From Sipunculus nudus (lineage: Eukaryota > Annelida > Sipuncula > Golfingiida > Sipunculidae), in the NCBI GenBank assembly GCA_026874595.1, contig CM049306.1, forward strand, positions 110,030,142-110,094,141: a stretch of DNA of 64,000 nt. Reading direction: 5' to 3'. Under the pieces are notes generated by a model. That model had not been told where the DNA came from. It saw only the letters and a program-made list of their open reading frames with translations, and searched no databases. This document shows positions 24,701-35,672 of the stretch, piece by piece; position 1 is the first letter of the stretch; every line of letters starts with the position of its first letter. A program made the translations under genes and the position numbers.

Positions 24701-26507
24701 GTTGTGAGAAGCTTAAGTTGGTCTTATTGCCATTATTAATTCTTTTTTAAACTGAGGACTGCAATAGTCTTCTTCTACAAAATTGCTATCTCAATTTTAA
24801 CTTCTGTAACATTACACAAAAATTATTCTTGGGTGGCCTTTGTTCAAGTTTACTTGGATGATTTTTGGCAGATTTATTTGACCTTTAACAAATAAAGGAC
24901 TGCATCTTTTATTATTCTACATATTTTGATTATAATATCTGATGAATATGTAAGCTTGAAAAAAAAGCATTTTAGCCAGTCTTTCTGTATGTGTAAACAG
25001 GTTTACCAACAGGCCAAGATTGTGTCTTTATCTATATATAGGTTGAGAAACTGCCAACTGTTTCAGATTTAGCAATAGGTCAAGAGTTCATTCAGTGCAG
25101 CCAGATATAGGTCAAGAGTTCAATCAGTGTAGTAAGGCACAAAGCATGTGATCACCTCATGGGTGTCATGTGAACACCTGATGGACACCATGTGATCACC
25201 TCATGGGTAGCATGTGATCACCTCATGGGTGTCATGCCCCTCAGGGCTGCATGTGGAGCCAACCTGTGAGCTTATGCAATGGTGTGGCGTCGTCCATCTT
25301 CTGTATGTTACCCATACTATTTCGAAAATGGCAGGAGCTAGCATCACGAAATTTTATGCAAAAAAATTAGTCATCTGAAAAACTCTATCGGAGTTTGCTT
25401 TTTTTGGCTAATTGTACGTTAACCCATACTATCTCTGAGGAGTGGGTCAAAGTATTGTTCTGAAATTTGGCATGTTTATCCATATTGGAAAGTTTTCTCG
25501 TAAACCAGAAAGGTGGCACCACTGACCTTTCCGTTTTCGTAGAATTAATTAATACCATTTTCTCAAGAATGATTCACAGTATTGGCCTGAAATTGTACTT
25601 ATCCATAGATCTTGAACTCCTCCGTCCTGTATTCAAGACTGGTGGCGTCATCTGTAATTGTTTTTCCGTGGCGTCAATCCGTATATGCGCTTTAGGTGAA
25701 AATTGCTCATATCTCAGGAGTGGGTCCAGATATTAATCTGAAATTTGGCATCTTCATCCATCTTGGAAAGTTTTCTCATAAACCAGACAGGTGGCGCCAC
25801 CAATCTTCCGGTTTTCGTAGAATTAATTAATGCCCTTTTCGCAGGAGTGATTTTCATTATTGGTCTGAAAATATGCATATCCATAGATCTTGGACTCTCC
25901 ATCTTGTACTCAAGACTGGTGGCGCCATCTGCAATTGTTTCACGTGGCGTGCATCCATGCATGAGCTTTTGGTGAAAATTGCTTATATCTCAGGAGTGGG
26001 TCAAGGTATTGGTCTGAAATTTGGCATGTAAATCCATCTTGGAGAGTTTTCTAGTAGACCAGACAGGAGGCGACAGGTGTTTCGTTGAATGAATTAATAC
26101 CCTTTTCTCAGAGTTTTAGTTGACCATATTCAGCGGTGGTGCGACATACCACTTAATCCATCCTTCACTTCATCCGTACTACTCTGACTTCACCGAACAC
26201 GTTGTCGCTTGTCGACTACCGGTTTTCAAGTTATTTCATGCGTCTGTGCTCATAGCCTAACAGTGGCTGGAAGTATCTGCCTGAAATATTTCATGTCCAT
26301 ACATCTTGGATGGCTTTCTCATACCCAAGACTTATGGTGCCACTTACAGTCGTTTCTGTGTTGTGTATATCCATGACATATTCAACAGAGGTGTTTGTAC
26401 ATATAAATGTCATACATGTATTTGAAAAGTAACGGTCCAGCATGGAAGCATTATACCTGATTATATCCAATTGCACAGGTTCGCATTAGACCTATAGGCC
26501 TTGTTTC
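21738..26507 (+). mobile_element. Family C element with terminal inverted repeats, inserted in family B
   Basis: The left end is GCGAACCTGTGAGCTTATGC and the right end contains TTGCACAGGTTCGCATTAGA, so the ends are inverted (GCGAACCTGTG / CACAGGTTCGC). The interior has tandem modules of about 275-280 bp marked by CTCAGGAGTGGGTC near 25440, 25719 and 25994, and by GGTGGCGCCACC. A second internal start-like copy occurs at 25255. It is interrupted by a family A element. Confidence 0.7.
21902..23828 (+). mobile_element. Interspersed family A element, copy 2 (best preserved), inserted in family C
   Basis: The start is TTTTTAGCTCAGCTGACTGT with inverted AGTCATCTGAGCT, then GTCCGTCCGTCTGTCC. The end is CAGCTGAGCACAGTGACCCA followed by GGGTCCCTTGTTT. 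About 1.93 kb, AT-rich, with a poly-C tract near 22793. It matches copies at 4361, 30310 and 31763 block by block. I see no transposase, reverse transcriptase or helicase frame. Confidence 0.78.
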
Positions 26508-26879
26508 AAATTTTAACAATTTTCTTAAATTTTATTTTTGAAACCTTGAAAAATGGGGTCGCCCGTTAACAGGGCACATTATGTTACCATTGCACCTGAA
26601 ATCTTCTAACTTGACATCCTGGGAGGTCCGTAAAAAATCTCCTTGGAAACCTGAAATTATGTCTCTGTTACCCTTATCCTCTGACCTTATATGCATCAGC
26701 TGAATTCGGATACCACCTACAAACTTTGGCATTCAGATGGCAAAAATTCTTTTGTGAATGTCTTCCTGGTCAACTGAGCGTCATGACCCCTGAGTCACTT
26801 GTTTTTGTGCCAATTGGCATTAGGATACCGTAGTTGAACTTATAATATTTTTACCCAGCTTCTATTTATGACATTTTTA

Positions 26880-27330
26880 TCTGAGATGACTGAAAGTAAT
26901 TGGAGCAATACCGATCATCCTGTGTGTGTCCGTCGTCCGTTGGTTAGACTAGCTCATTTTAACACTGTTGGACCTACTTCGTCCGTTTAGTAGACTAGCT
27001 CATTTTCACACTATTGGACCTACGACGTCCGTTTGTTAGCGTGCTCATTTCGACACTATTGGACCTACGTCGTCCGTTTCTTATACTATAGCTCATTTTG
27101 ACACTCATGGACCTGCGTCTTTCGTTGGTTAGACTAGCTCATTTTGACACTATTGGACCTACGACGTCCGTTTGTTAGACATGCTTATTTTGACACTATT
27201 GGACCTACGTCTTTCGTTGGTTAGACTAGCTCATTTTGACACTATTGGACCTAGGTCGTCCGTTTGTTAGACTAGCTCATTTTGACACTATTGGACCTAC
27301 GTCGTCCGTTTGGTAGACCAGATCACATAG
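26880..27330 (+). repeat. 46-bp tandem array behind a family-B-like head
   Basis: A degraded head (TATCTGAGATGACTGAAAGT) leads into about eight units with GTCCGTTTGTTAGACTAGCT and TTTTGACACTATTGGACCTA. The repeated phrase ACTATTGGACCTA is a family B internal motif, so the array grew from that element. Confidence 0.85.
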
Positions 27331-27379
27331 GCTATGGAAAAGTTTTGGAAGTGGGGGGGGGGGCACTTTGGGTATATAA

Positions 27380-27441
<62 letters not shown>

Positions 27442-28235
27442 TATTTCGTTAGCTTTTAAAAAGTGGGGGGCATATTCTGCAAATGTAAACGCCCGAAAGG
27501 GGGTGGGTGTGGGAAGGGGTATCCCCCATAAAACATAAAAAATGCATTTTCAGTGCAGTATTTTGACCAATTTCCTATTTTGAATCACATGCTGCACCAC
27601 ACAAAAAATGATTAAATATTTAATTTAATTTAGAATTTAGAATCATGTGTGCGAAATTGATAATATTTATACCCTAATATAGTCTTTGTCAAATCTTAAT
27701 AAATCTTCAGATCCGTTACTGGGATTTTAATTTTACTCCACCATTGATGTGTGAGGTATAAAGCACGAAACACTTAGGCAAAGGATATAACATTTTCAAA
27801 CTTACTTGAAGTTTAAGTTGTAATTATCAAATAAATATTACAATTAACAATTAATTTACAGAAAACTGTATCAGTCATATATAATTAAACATTGAGCAAT
27901 AGGAAAAAAATATTTGTAAATTCCAAAGCAGACCTGTCTATAAGGTTATCAGTTTAAAATTAATTACGCATACAAGTAGTCTAAATTTCCAACTGTTCTC
28001 ACTAAAATGAATTACATTATATTTAATTGTCTTATCTGTAAAAATTACACAGTAATGACCTATATTACTATTACAGTTGTTTTCACGTGAGGCGTGTATA
28101 GACTTAGATTGAATACAATGGATTTTCCATCCAAATAATGGAACTTACAGAATTTCACACAGAAAGATCACACCTACCTCCACCACTGGACCAAAAAGTG
28201 TGTGTGTGTGGGGGGGGGGGGGGGGCAAGCCTGTG

Positions 28236-28287
<52 letters not shown>

Positions 28288-30254
28288 AACATTGGGGGGG
28301 CAAGTGTAGACCAATATATGGTACCAATATAATGGGAGAGAATTAGAGTGAATTTGTTGCAACTCCAGTTTCATGCACAGCAGTGACAAATGTTATTTCA
28401 GACAAATGTTATACTTTAAGTAGAAAAATTAGAAAACAAATTTATACTCCCCCCCCCCCCCCCCCCCCCGGATATATAGTCAGACGCTATTTAATCTGAG
28501 CTTCACGGGTCTCAGAGCTCAGGGTTCCGAGTTACTGCAGGCGTCTGGAATTGGTAGCAGAACATAGGACAGCTATAGGGCCAAAGCTGGTTATATAGCT
28601 CAGATGACTTACAGTCAGCTAAGCTAAAAACTTATAGTTTACTAATAGCTTATTTATTTAGAAACAAAATATAGGAACAAAATATAATTTTACATAAATC
28701 ACTGGGTTATAGGTGGAATCTTGAGATTTGACAAAGAAGTCAGATACCTTGTGCTTTCTGCTATAGATCTCATTAAAACACTAAAGCACTGACTGTAGAC
28801 ATGTCTTTCAAGCTTCAATTTCAGACAGTCAATGTGACTGTGACTGACCAGCAAGAAAGTTTATGAATAGCAAAGATGCCCGGCCTACAAGATCTGGACA
28901 GTCTCACACTTTAGGGTGTCAGGACCCAGGTTCTCAGCATGCAGTGGCAGCCTCACTGGCTCTGACCTGATAAGTAGTAACACAGTGATCTCCGTATTTC
29001 ACTGAAGGTCTATTGTTAAACCAAAAGATGGCAAAGAATCAAAACCCCTGATACACATCTATTTCCTTTGTTCATGCCAGAAATTAGGTCACCATTGAGT
29101 AATTTGTGAATGTTACGGATTGAATCACTGGAACCTGATCCTTTTAGTAAGAACACTAGGAGAGACATGTACTAGCTTGACATTCTAGAGATATGTCAAC
29201 GGAATATCTGCATTTAATTTATTTATAAACGTCCACCATAAATTATGTCGAAATATTGTAAATATTTAAATGTTTAGCTCAGATGTAAAATCATTACCAA
29301 CAATTTTCAATTTTGCCTTACTTTGACTGTGGCACTTTTGTCCTTTAAGCATTTTTGCTTTAATGTTCATGTCATGCCCATACATTGATTCAATCTATTG
29401 AATCCTGAATTTTGAAAGCATTTGCCCTAATGTTTGGTTATTCCTGTTATTTTTCACGATGTTTTACCATAGTTTATGAGTAATCCAGGCCAGCAAGGTG
29501 CAGAAGCCAAAGCGTGCACCTGTCTATTTAGGGCACACATAATGTCAGGAGTGTTAGGGTTATATAACCTTCAGAGTCAGCTTGTCTGAGCTATAAAATG
29601 TAATTAAAAAATTATAATGACATGTAAAATAATTAATTGAAATAACAACACTATATAAATGAGCTCAAATGAATCACCTTGCAGTTTTTTCCATCTTCCT
29701 TTGGTAGATATGCTTCCATATATATTCAGATGACACCATGTTGGGTGTTGTTCTTTTAAATTTAAATTTCTGAAATAGAATTATTGAAATACAAGATTCT
29801 ATACAAGTAGATATGAAGGAAATGATTATACAATTAATGTTACCTTGTCTTTGATCCTAAGCTCTACATTATGCAAATTTATAACTATATGTTCTTTTTC
29901 GATAATTCATATGTGATTAATCATCAGGATCTAACACACTTACTCATTGACCTGATTTAAGCTTTAATGATGACATTAAGATTCCTAGTCATTAAGACTT
30001 CTGGTATCTTATGTGCGTCAAATTGAATGGCGTTGTTTTTAAGATGTATTTTACATTTTCAGTTGTAAATTAGTTGTAAATAGATTACTCTATAAATATA
30101 TCAAAGCATATCTATTCAACAATTGTCAGCCTGGTTATTTCATTTTTAAAGGATCTATGCATAACACCTGTGCACTCAGTAAATCATGCATGGTTATTGG
30201 GTACACTTTCATGGAATTTACCTTTTAGCTCATCATATGTTTATCTGATTTAAG

Positions 30255-30298
<44 letters not shown>

Positions 30299-30309
30299 TT
30301 ATTTATTTA
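27331..30309. other. Intergenic AT-rich region with microsatellites and old repeat fragments
   Basis: Contains (TA)n at 27384-27439 and 28239-28285, poly-G near 28211-28225, poly-C at about 28449-28470, a minus-strand family head at 28598-28632 (CTCAGATGACTTACAGTCAG) and decayed family-A-like phrases near 29080-29420. No gene seen. Confidence 0.7.
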
Positions 30310-31735
30310 TTTTTAGCTCAGCTGACTATAAGTCATTTGAGCTATAGTCATGGTTCTTTGTCCCTCGTCTGTCCGTCCGTACGTCCGTCAAACTGACACG
30401 TTTTTAAACAGTTAGACCTAGGGATCCAAAATTCGACATAGAGTTATATGTCCCGAAGTTCTCCTGCCAAACCCAAAATTGATCACTGCTTTAAATCCTT
30501 TCCTAAAAGGAATTAAGCAAAAACTTCCATTTATTATTTAAGAACTATTGTTACACTTCAAGACTGCCATCTGTGAAAACCGCTCTTTTTGTTTCTTTCA
30601 AATTTGGCATATAGGCCTATATGGTCCGTAGTATATTTCCTATGCACTTGCAAGAAAATAGGTTAATATTGCATAAATTTTAGAAGTTTCGGCTCCGAAC
30701 ACAATGTACCTTCGTCCAAACGCCAGGAAATATATTTACCTACTATATATGTTAACGGTTGAAGCTAGAGAGTTTTTTAAAGGATATATAACTATATTTA
30801 ATAAAGATTTAATTGTATACAAAATATAAGATCAGAATTTTATATTTTGTTTAATTTATTAGCATAAATGTAAATCAGTACCTAAAATTTTGTCCAAATT
30901 TGACCGTGGCACATTTTTTACATCAGGGCAGTGGTAAGCACAGTCAATGCTACAGTTTGGCCTCCCTGGCTGTTACATGTTATAACTCACTCCAATCCTG
31001 GGCAGCTAGCTTCCTTTGGGTTTCCTCCCTGCCCCCCCCCCCCCTTCCCCAATACTCAACTTCCATGAACAAGATGCATAAACAAGATGTGTGTTATTAT
31101 TTTCTATGTGTAATTCATGTTTTCTAGACTTTACTACATTTTGGATTTGGTTTTGTATCACAGTTGGTTACAGTGATTATAGCGCACATTTCATTTGATG
31201 TATATTTAAGTGTACACACTATACACCAGAAGTTAAATCAGGTTATTTATTAATTTTTTTTTGGATAAACGCTTAAAATCTCTGCCTTATATTCTGCCCC
31301 ACTTGAACAGTTGCGCATTTTTGTCTGTAAACACTGTTCACTTAATTGTATAGGATGCACACATATGGATTAAATCTTTTAAGGTCTTAAATTTGAAAGC
31401 AATTGATAAAAATTTTAGCTTTTATCCAAGTTTTTAGAAGACCAAGTTATAAAAATTACTGTTTTTTACATCAGACATAGCCATTGCCATAGGTGCTGTG
31501 GCCACCTGAGTCTGTTAATGTAACGAATTTTTATTATCACAGCATTTTATATCAGTTAATAAATTAAATGTGTATTATTATGCTTCAGCTCATGTCCATT
31601 ATTCTATAATTTTCATTTCTATAACTTTTACAAATACATGTATGTGATCATGAGAGCCTCCTGTGTCTTTCATGTATTCCATAAAAGTGCACAATTTCAG
31701 CTGAGCGCCGTGACCCACAGGTCTCTTGTATTCAA
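30310..31735 (+). mobile_element. Interspersed family A element, copy 3
   Basis: The head is TTTTTAGCTCAGCTGACTAT preceded by an (AT)n/(TTTA)n run, with GTCTGTCCGTCCGTACGTCC just inside. The tail is CAGCTGAGCGCCGTGACCCA followed by GTCTCTTGT. Shorter than copy 2 but with the same block order. No coding frame of interest. Confidence 0.75.
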
Positions 31736-31762
31736 GTTTTGTAAGACCAAGTCAAGTATTGT

Positions 31763-33770
31763 TTTTAGCTCAGCTGACTATAAGTCATTATAGCTATAGT
31801 GATGGCACTTTGTCCGTCGGCCCTCCGGACGTCCGTTAACAAGGCATGTTTTGAAACCATTGGATCTATGAATCCGAAATTCTATATACTGTAAGATGTC
31901 CCCAAGTTCTCCTACCAACCCAAAAACTTGGGTCACTGCGACTCCGTTCATTCGAGAAATTCAGGACAACCCTCAATTTTCCATAATTATCCTATTGTTA
32001 CACTTCAAGACTGCATAATATTAAAGCCAATGGTGTTGTTTTGATCATATACGGCATAACTATTCGTCATAAGTTTCCTTTAACCTTCCCAGAAATTAGG
32101 TATATATTGCGTAATTTATAGTTATGAGCCCTAAAATAATATATATCATAAAAATAAATCGGGAAAATATTTTCCCTTCTTACATGGTAACTTTCAAAAC
32201 TAGACAGCCTTTTTCAAGCATGTAGCTTTATTTAATCAACATTTTACTACATGCAAAAAATTAGATCAGAATTTTTCTAATTTATTCAAGTTATAAACAT
32301 AAATATAAAATCAATACCCATCTTTTGCCCAACCATGGCACATTTCCCCTTTTACACACTGTTGATTTATTTTCACATCATATAAACATTGCCATTTAAT
32401 CTTTGAAAATCTCATATTTCAAAGGAATTGATCAAAAGGAGTAGCCTTTATTCAAGTTTTATGTCATGTATTATTTAACTGAAGCCAGCCCAGTTTAACA
32501 ATGGCATGTAATTGGTGATGCAGCCTTCACCTATGTTATGTTATCTGTTTCACTCGAGGCAGCTCCCTTGGTCCCTAGCTTGGCTTCCCCTCTGCCCCCA
32601 CCCCCTACGGACTTTTCTCGATATAATTCATTCTTATTCTTGACTTTGCTGCATTTTTTATTTTGTCTTGTATCACATGGGGTTACAATAATAAAAGTAC
32701 ATGTGCTGTATTGCTATAAAAGTGTGGACATTTCGTTCATACCTCTTATGGTTTGCAAGGCCTTGAGATTGCATATATACCACTCGTACACTGAATCAAG
32801 AATACTGATCAAACTTTCCTGGAATTATAATTTTAGGTCATTTTGCCATATGTTTAAACTGTTTTTAGAATTATTAATTACATTTACACTTTTAGCGAAC
32901 CTGTGAGCTTATGCAATGGTGCGGCGTCGTCAGTCGTGCGGCAGTGCGTCGTCTGTACGTTAACCCATATTATCTCGCAAACGGCAGGATCTAATATCAC
33001 CAAACTTTATGCAAAAATTGATCATGCATCTAATAAATTCTATAGAATTTTTTTTTTTTATTTTTGGCTCTCTGCATTTACTTAGATTTTATAGAGAAAA
33101 AGCTTGTTCAAGTGTTTAGTATTTGCATTGTTCATATACATGCTACACATGCTTTTGAAAAGTAATGGTCCAGCATTGAAGCATTATGTCTGGTGTAATC
33201 CCATTGCACAGGTTCGCTTTAAGCCTGTGGGCCTTGTTTTTTTTTCAAATTTATCCTTTCGTATAACTCGCCTTTTCTCTTATTGCATGATTAAATGGTT
33301 TCATTTCAATATATACTTATTATATATACTTATTATATATACTTATTAGATTAAGTTTATGCTCAATCGTACAAATGTACAATTATCATATTTTTACAAC
33401 ATTTTATTTCAGTTTACAAATTAAATGTTTATTATTCATTATTATACATCAGCTCTTCTCCACTTCATTCCTTATCTATATTTAACAGGGTTTGTTATTC
33501 CCGGTGAGTATTTTAAACACATATTACTTTCACATAGTTGAAATACTGATAGTTTTGCAAATATCTGATCATTTTAGTCCATAAAACGTGAACATGCAGT
33601 ATTTATCTTGCATTCATATATTTAGTATTTGATTATCACCAAATTGCAGTGTCATTTCCTCTTAGCTTTTCAAAAGCAAATATATAAAAAATTATAAATA
33701 AGTACATTTTGCATTTTCTAAACTTTTACAACGTTCAACTGAACGCCCTGATCCATGGGTCCCTTGTTAT
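31763..33770 (+). mobile_element. Interspersed family A element, copy 4, interrupted by a family C insertion
   Basis: The head is GTTTTTAGCTCAGCTGACTA and the tail is CAACTGAACGCCCTGATCCA followed by GGGTCCCTTGTT. The phrase around AATTAAATGTTTATTATTC near 33420 matches copy 3 near 31560, showing that the element continues on the far side of the family C insertion at 32893-33240. Confidence 0.73.
32893..33240 (+). mobile_element. Short family C element (about 350 bp) with inverted ends
   Basis: The left end is TTAGCGAACCTGTGAGCTTA and the right end is CACAGGTTCGCTTTAAGCC. The terminal AGCGAACCTGTG and CACAGGTTCGCT are exact inverted repeats. It lacks the long internal modules of the copy at 21738 and is too short to code for a transposase, so it resembles a MITE. 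Confidence 0.75.
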
Positions 33771-34825
33771 CCTTTCAAACTCTTAGGCAAATTATTATGT
33801 TATTATTAATTGTTTAATTAAACTGATTCAGACCACAATTATCATTAATTACACAGATCAATACAAACCTAATTGACTTTTTTAAAATATGCTTTTCAAA
33901 ATTAGTTTATTCTGATTTGAATATGAAAATATTTTACATCCTTTTAATTAAGTTAGTTAATCAAACAGGTTTCAATTCATCGAAATTTTCTTCTTCATTC
34001 TATATTTCACATGGTTCCGTACATTCCCGATGGGCATTATATAATTATTGCATGAATATTACAGTCGCACAGTCGTAAGAGGCTTCCGCATCTTTTATGT
34101 AGTTAATTCACAGACAACACCAAATGTGTTTTGTGTACACATATATGAAAGGTGATTTACAGATAATTCAATAAATGTTTCCTGTTTCCATTTGCTCGGC
34201 TTTTCTTAGAGACCTACAGGTCCTTTGTTTTATAAATTGATTCCTGTGTTATGATTCCTGTGTTTCGTATTCCTGTTTAACGTATTCCTGTGTTACGTAT
34301 ATGAAGAGAGTACAGATTTAAACAAATGCCCGAGTAAAGTAAATACATTAATATATACTGGTACTGGTACCAGAGTCATAATGACATGACAGCTGTTTGA
34401 GCCTTCCAACCACAATGGAAATACAAAAATCTTATCTGGACCAGAAACTAATTACCAGAGAAACCTATGTGGAAAACATGAGCAAAACACAAAAGACCCC
34501 TGCTGATGCAAATATAACTCTTTATTATTTTATCAATATTTCTTGAATATAAAACATGCAAAAACATCTGTAAACGTCCGTATTAAAATGGCAAAATTAT
34601 ACATTTAAACTTACAGCTAATGCTTTTATGTACGATTATCAAATTAAAAAAAGGTAGTGTATTTGTGCTCTATCGTGGAACCGCAAGCAAAATAAAATAT
34701 TTTTTATTGAAAGGGAGAATTTTAAAAGAGGTTTACAATATCTGTGTATCATGAAAACAATTGTTTCAATAAAGCAAACTTGCTTATTTTCTCGAGGTGT
34801 TACATTTTGGGTTTGATTTGTTCAG
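33771..34825. other. Intergenic AT-rich sequence
   Basis: No repeat array or coding signal recognised. On the minus strand, TTTATT (AATAAA in reverse) occurs at 34703-34708 and near 34521; either could be the poly(A) signal of the SLC6 gene, but this is not decidable here. Confidence 0.5.
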
Positions 34826-35019
34826 AAGTTTTGTCTCTGCACGCTGGAAACATTACTCGTCTTCAACAAACACATTTGGATGTCGATGATTCATTGACAT
34901 TTGAACACTTTGTGACTTTCTTGTTTACATACTGTCATGACCCGGCCTGGTACGACACGGCACTGTATACTTATGAGAGGATCCTGACGTACATGGTTTG
35001 GAAGCATCGCATGCAGTAA
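34826..35019 (+). CDS. Candidate terminal coding exon of unknown gene (low confidence)
   Basis: A good acceptor (GATTTGTTCAG ending 34825) opens a frame that completes a codon with AA and runs 64 codons to TAA. The peptide has ordinary protein composition (VLSLHAGNITRLQQ, then DDSLTFEHFVTFLFTYCHDP, AWYDTALYTYERIL and VWKHRMQ), unlike the repeat-derived frames elsewhere. AATAAA at 35103-35108 lies 84 bp after the stop. I do not recognise the family. Upstream exons would have to lie in repeat-filled DNA, so it may instead be an orphan exon or a gene fragment. Confidence 0.35.
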
Positions 35020-35102
35020 CGATTGGGATGGCAGGGTTTGCATCGTTATGCTAAATGACTACAAGTCATGGCAGTTTCGGGGGGGGGGGGAGCGGTTCAT
35101 TC

Positions 35103-35108
35103 AATAAA
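35103..35108 (+). terminator. Candidate poly(A) signal AATAAA
   Basis: AATAAA 84 bp downstream of the stop of the candidate exon at 34826-35019. A match of this length is common by chance, so it is weak support. Confidence 0.3.
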
Positions 35109-35482
35109 ACATGTAAAGCTACAGTCCCACTGCAGCAGGCAGCACTATACGGATAGGCACGGCTTACACCCCGGATCACTCCGGACCTATCCTTGGCACT
35201 GCCGTAGCTCTGCCGTCTCCTCTATGGGACTTATACTTAAACAACCACGTTGAGAAACCTTCATTGACAAATATTCCACGCTCTGTACCAGAGGTCGCAT
35301 CAACTGATGTTCCTATCCCAAAAATGACTGCTTGCCCGTGCCCCTGAGCCCGGAGTCTTTCTACGTGTGTTCCGTCATCCGTAAAGGACATGTAACATAT
35401 TTGAAGTCTACGACCGTAAACATAAAATAAAAAAAATGTAATCAACGTTTTCGCGTTTCTTTTAAAAACCAGACTTTTGTGG

Positions 35483-35506
35483 AGCTCTCTCTCGAGAGAG
35501 AGAGCT
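35483..35506. other. Inverted repeat of CT/GA in probable SLC6 3' UTR
   Basis: AGCTCTCTCTC is followed almost at once by GAGAGAGAGCT, so the transcript on either strand could fold into a stem of about 11 bp. It lies about 70-95 nt beyond the SLC6 stop codon. Function unknown. Confidence 0.4.
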
Positions 35507-35576
35507 TAGAGTGTGTGAATTAACAGCGTGAGCTGACCACTTTGTACCAATTAGATGAGTGAAGCCCTGAATTCTT

Positions 35577-35672
35577 TCAAACAACCGTCATCTCGGTCCA
35601 CTCCTTTGCCTCCCGCCATTTAGATGAGATCTGTTCTGGCCTAAGTTCAGGCGTCATAATCTGCTTCAGTCT
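35577..35672 (-). CDS. SLC6 terminal exon: cytoplasmic C-tail with possible PDZ ligand
   Basis: The acceptor is TTTCAAATTTTAG and the frame runs 31 codons to TGA. It encodes [19 protein letters not shown], then [12 protein letters not shown]. The RLKQ-x-x-TPE-x-RP continuation after SPRQ matches the usual SLC6 tail. The last residues T-V-V fit a class I PDZ-binding pattern (T at -2, V at 0). Confidence 0.9.
   Translation of the reverse strand, partial: RLKQIMTPELRPEQISSKWREAKEWTEMTVV

Larger units (their letters stand above)
20818..26808 (+). mobile_element. Interspersed family B element (outermost of a three-level nest)
   Basis: The head TTTTTAGCTCAGCTGACTGA with its inverted partner AGTCATCTGAGCT is followed by GTCTGTCCGTCCGTCCGT and a body of repeated modules (CAGTTCCTGCAGACTGGTGG; GTTAACAGGGCACAAAT; GAAAATTCTCC-type phrases). 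The body breaks at about 21738 and resumes at about 26508 (GAAACCTTGAAAAATGGGG, then CGTTAACAGGGCACAT). The tail is CAACTGAGCGTCATGACCCC followed by CACTTGTTTT. No coding capacity is seen. A minus-strand relative lies at 51325-56125. Confidence 0.75.
35020..35576. other. Probable SLC6 3' UTR / convergent intergenic stretch
   Basis: Contains a poly-G tract near 35080, a short inverted repeat at 35483-35506 and an 89-codon minus-strand frame (35176-35445) that has no recognisable domain and no compatible splice phase with the SLC6 gene. Confidence 0.45.

Noticed and set aside
25467-25975. Overlapping 76-89 codon frames in both orientations
   Set aside because: They follow the 275-280-bp modules of family C and change with them; no known protein fold.
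28145-28389. Tyr-Ile repeat frames
   Set aside because: Translation of the (AT)n microsatellite and the adjoining poly-G.
35176-35445. 89-codon minus-strand frame beginning RLQICYMSFTDDG after a TAG, considered as the SLC6 C-tail
   Set aside because: The phase does not match the preceding donor. The exon at 35577-35672 matches phase, motif (RLKQ, TPE) and position.
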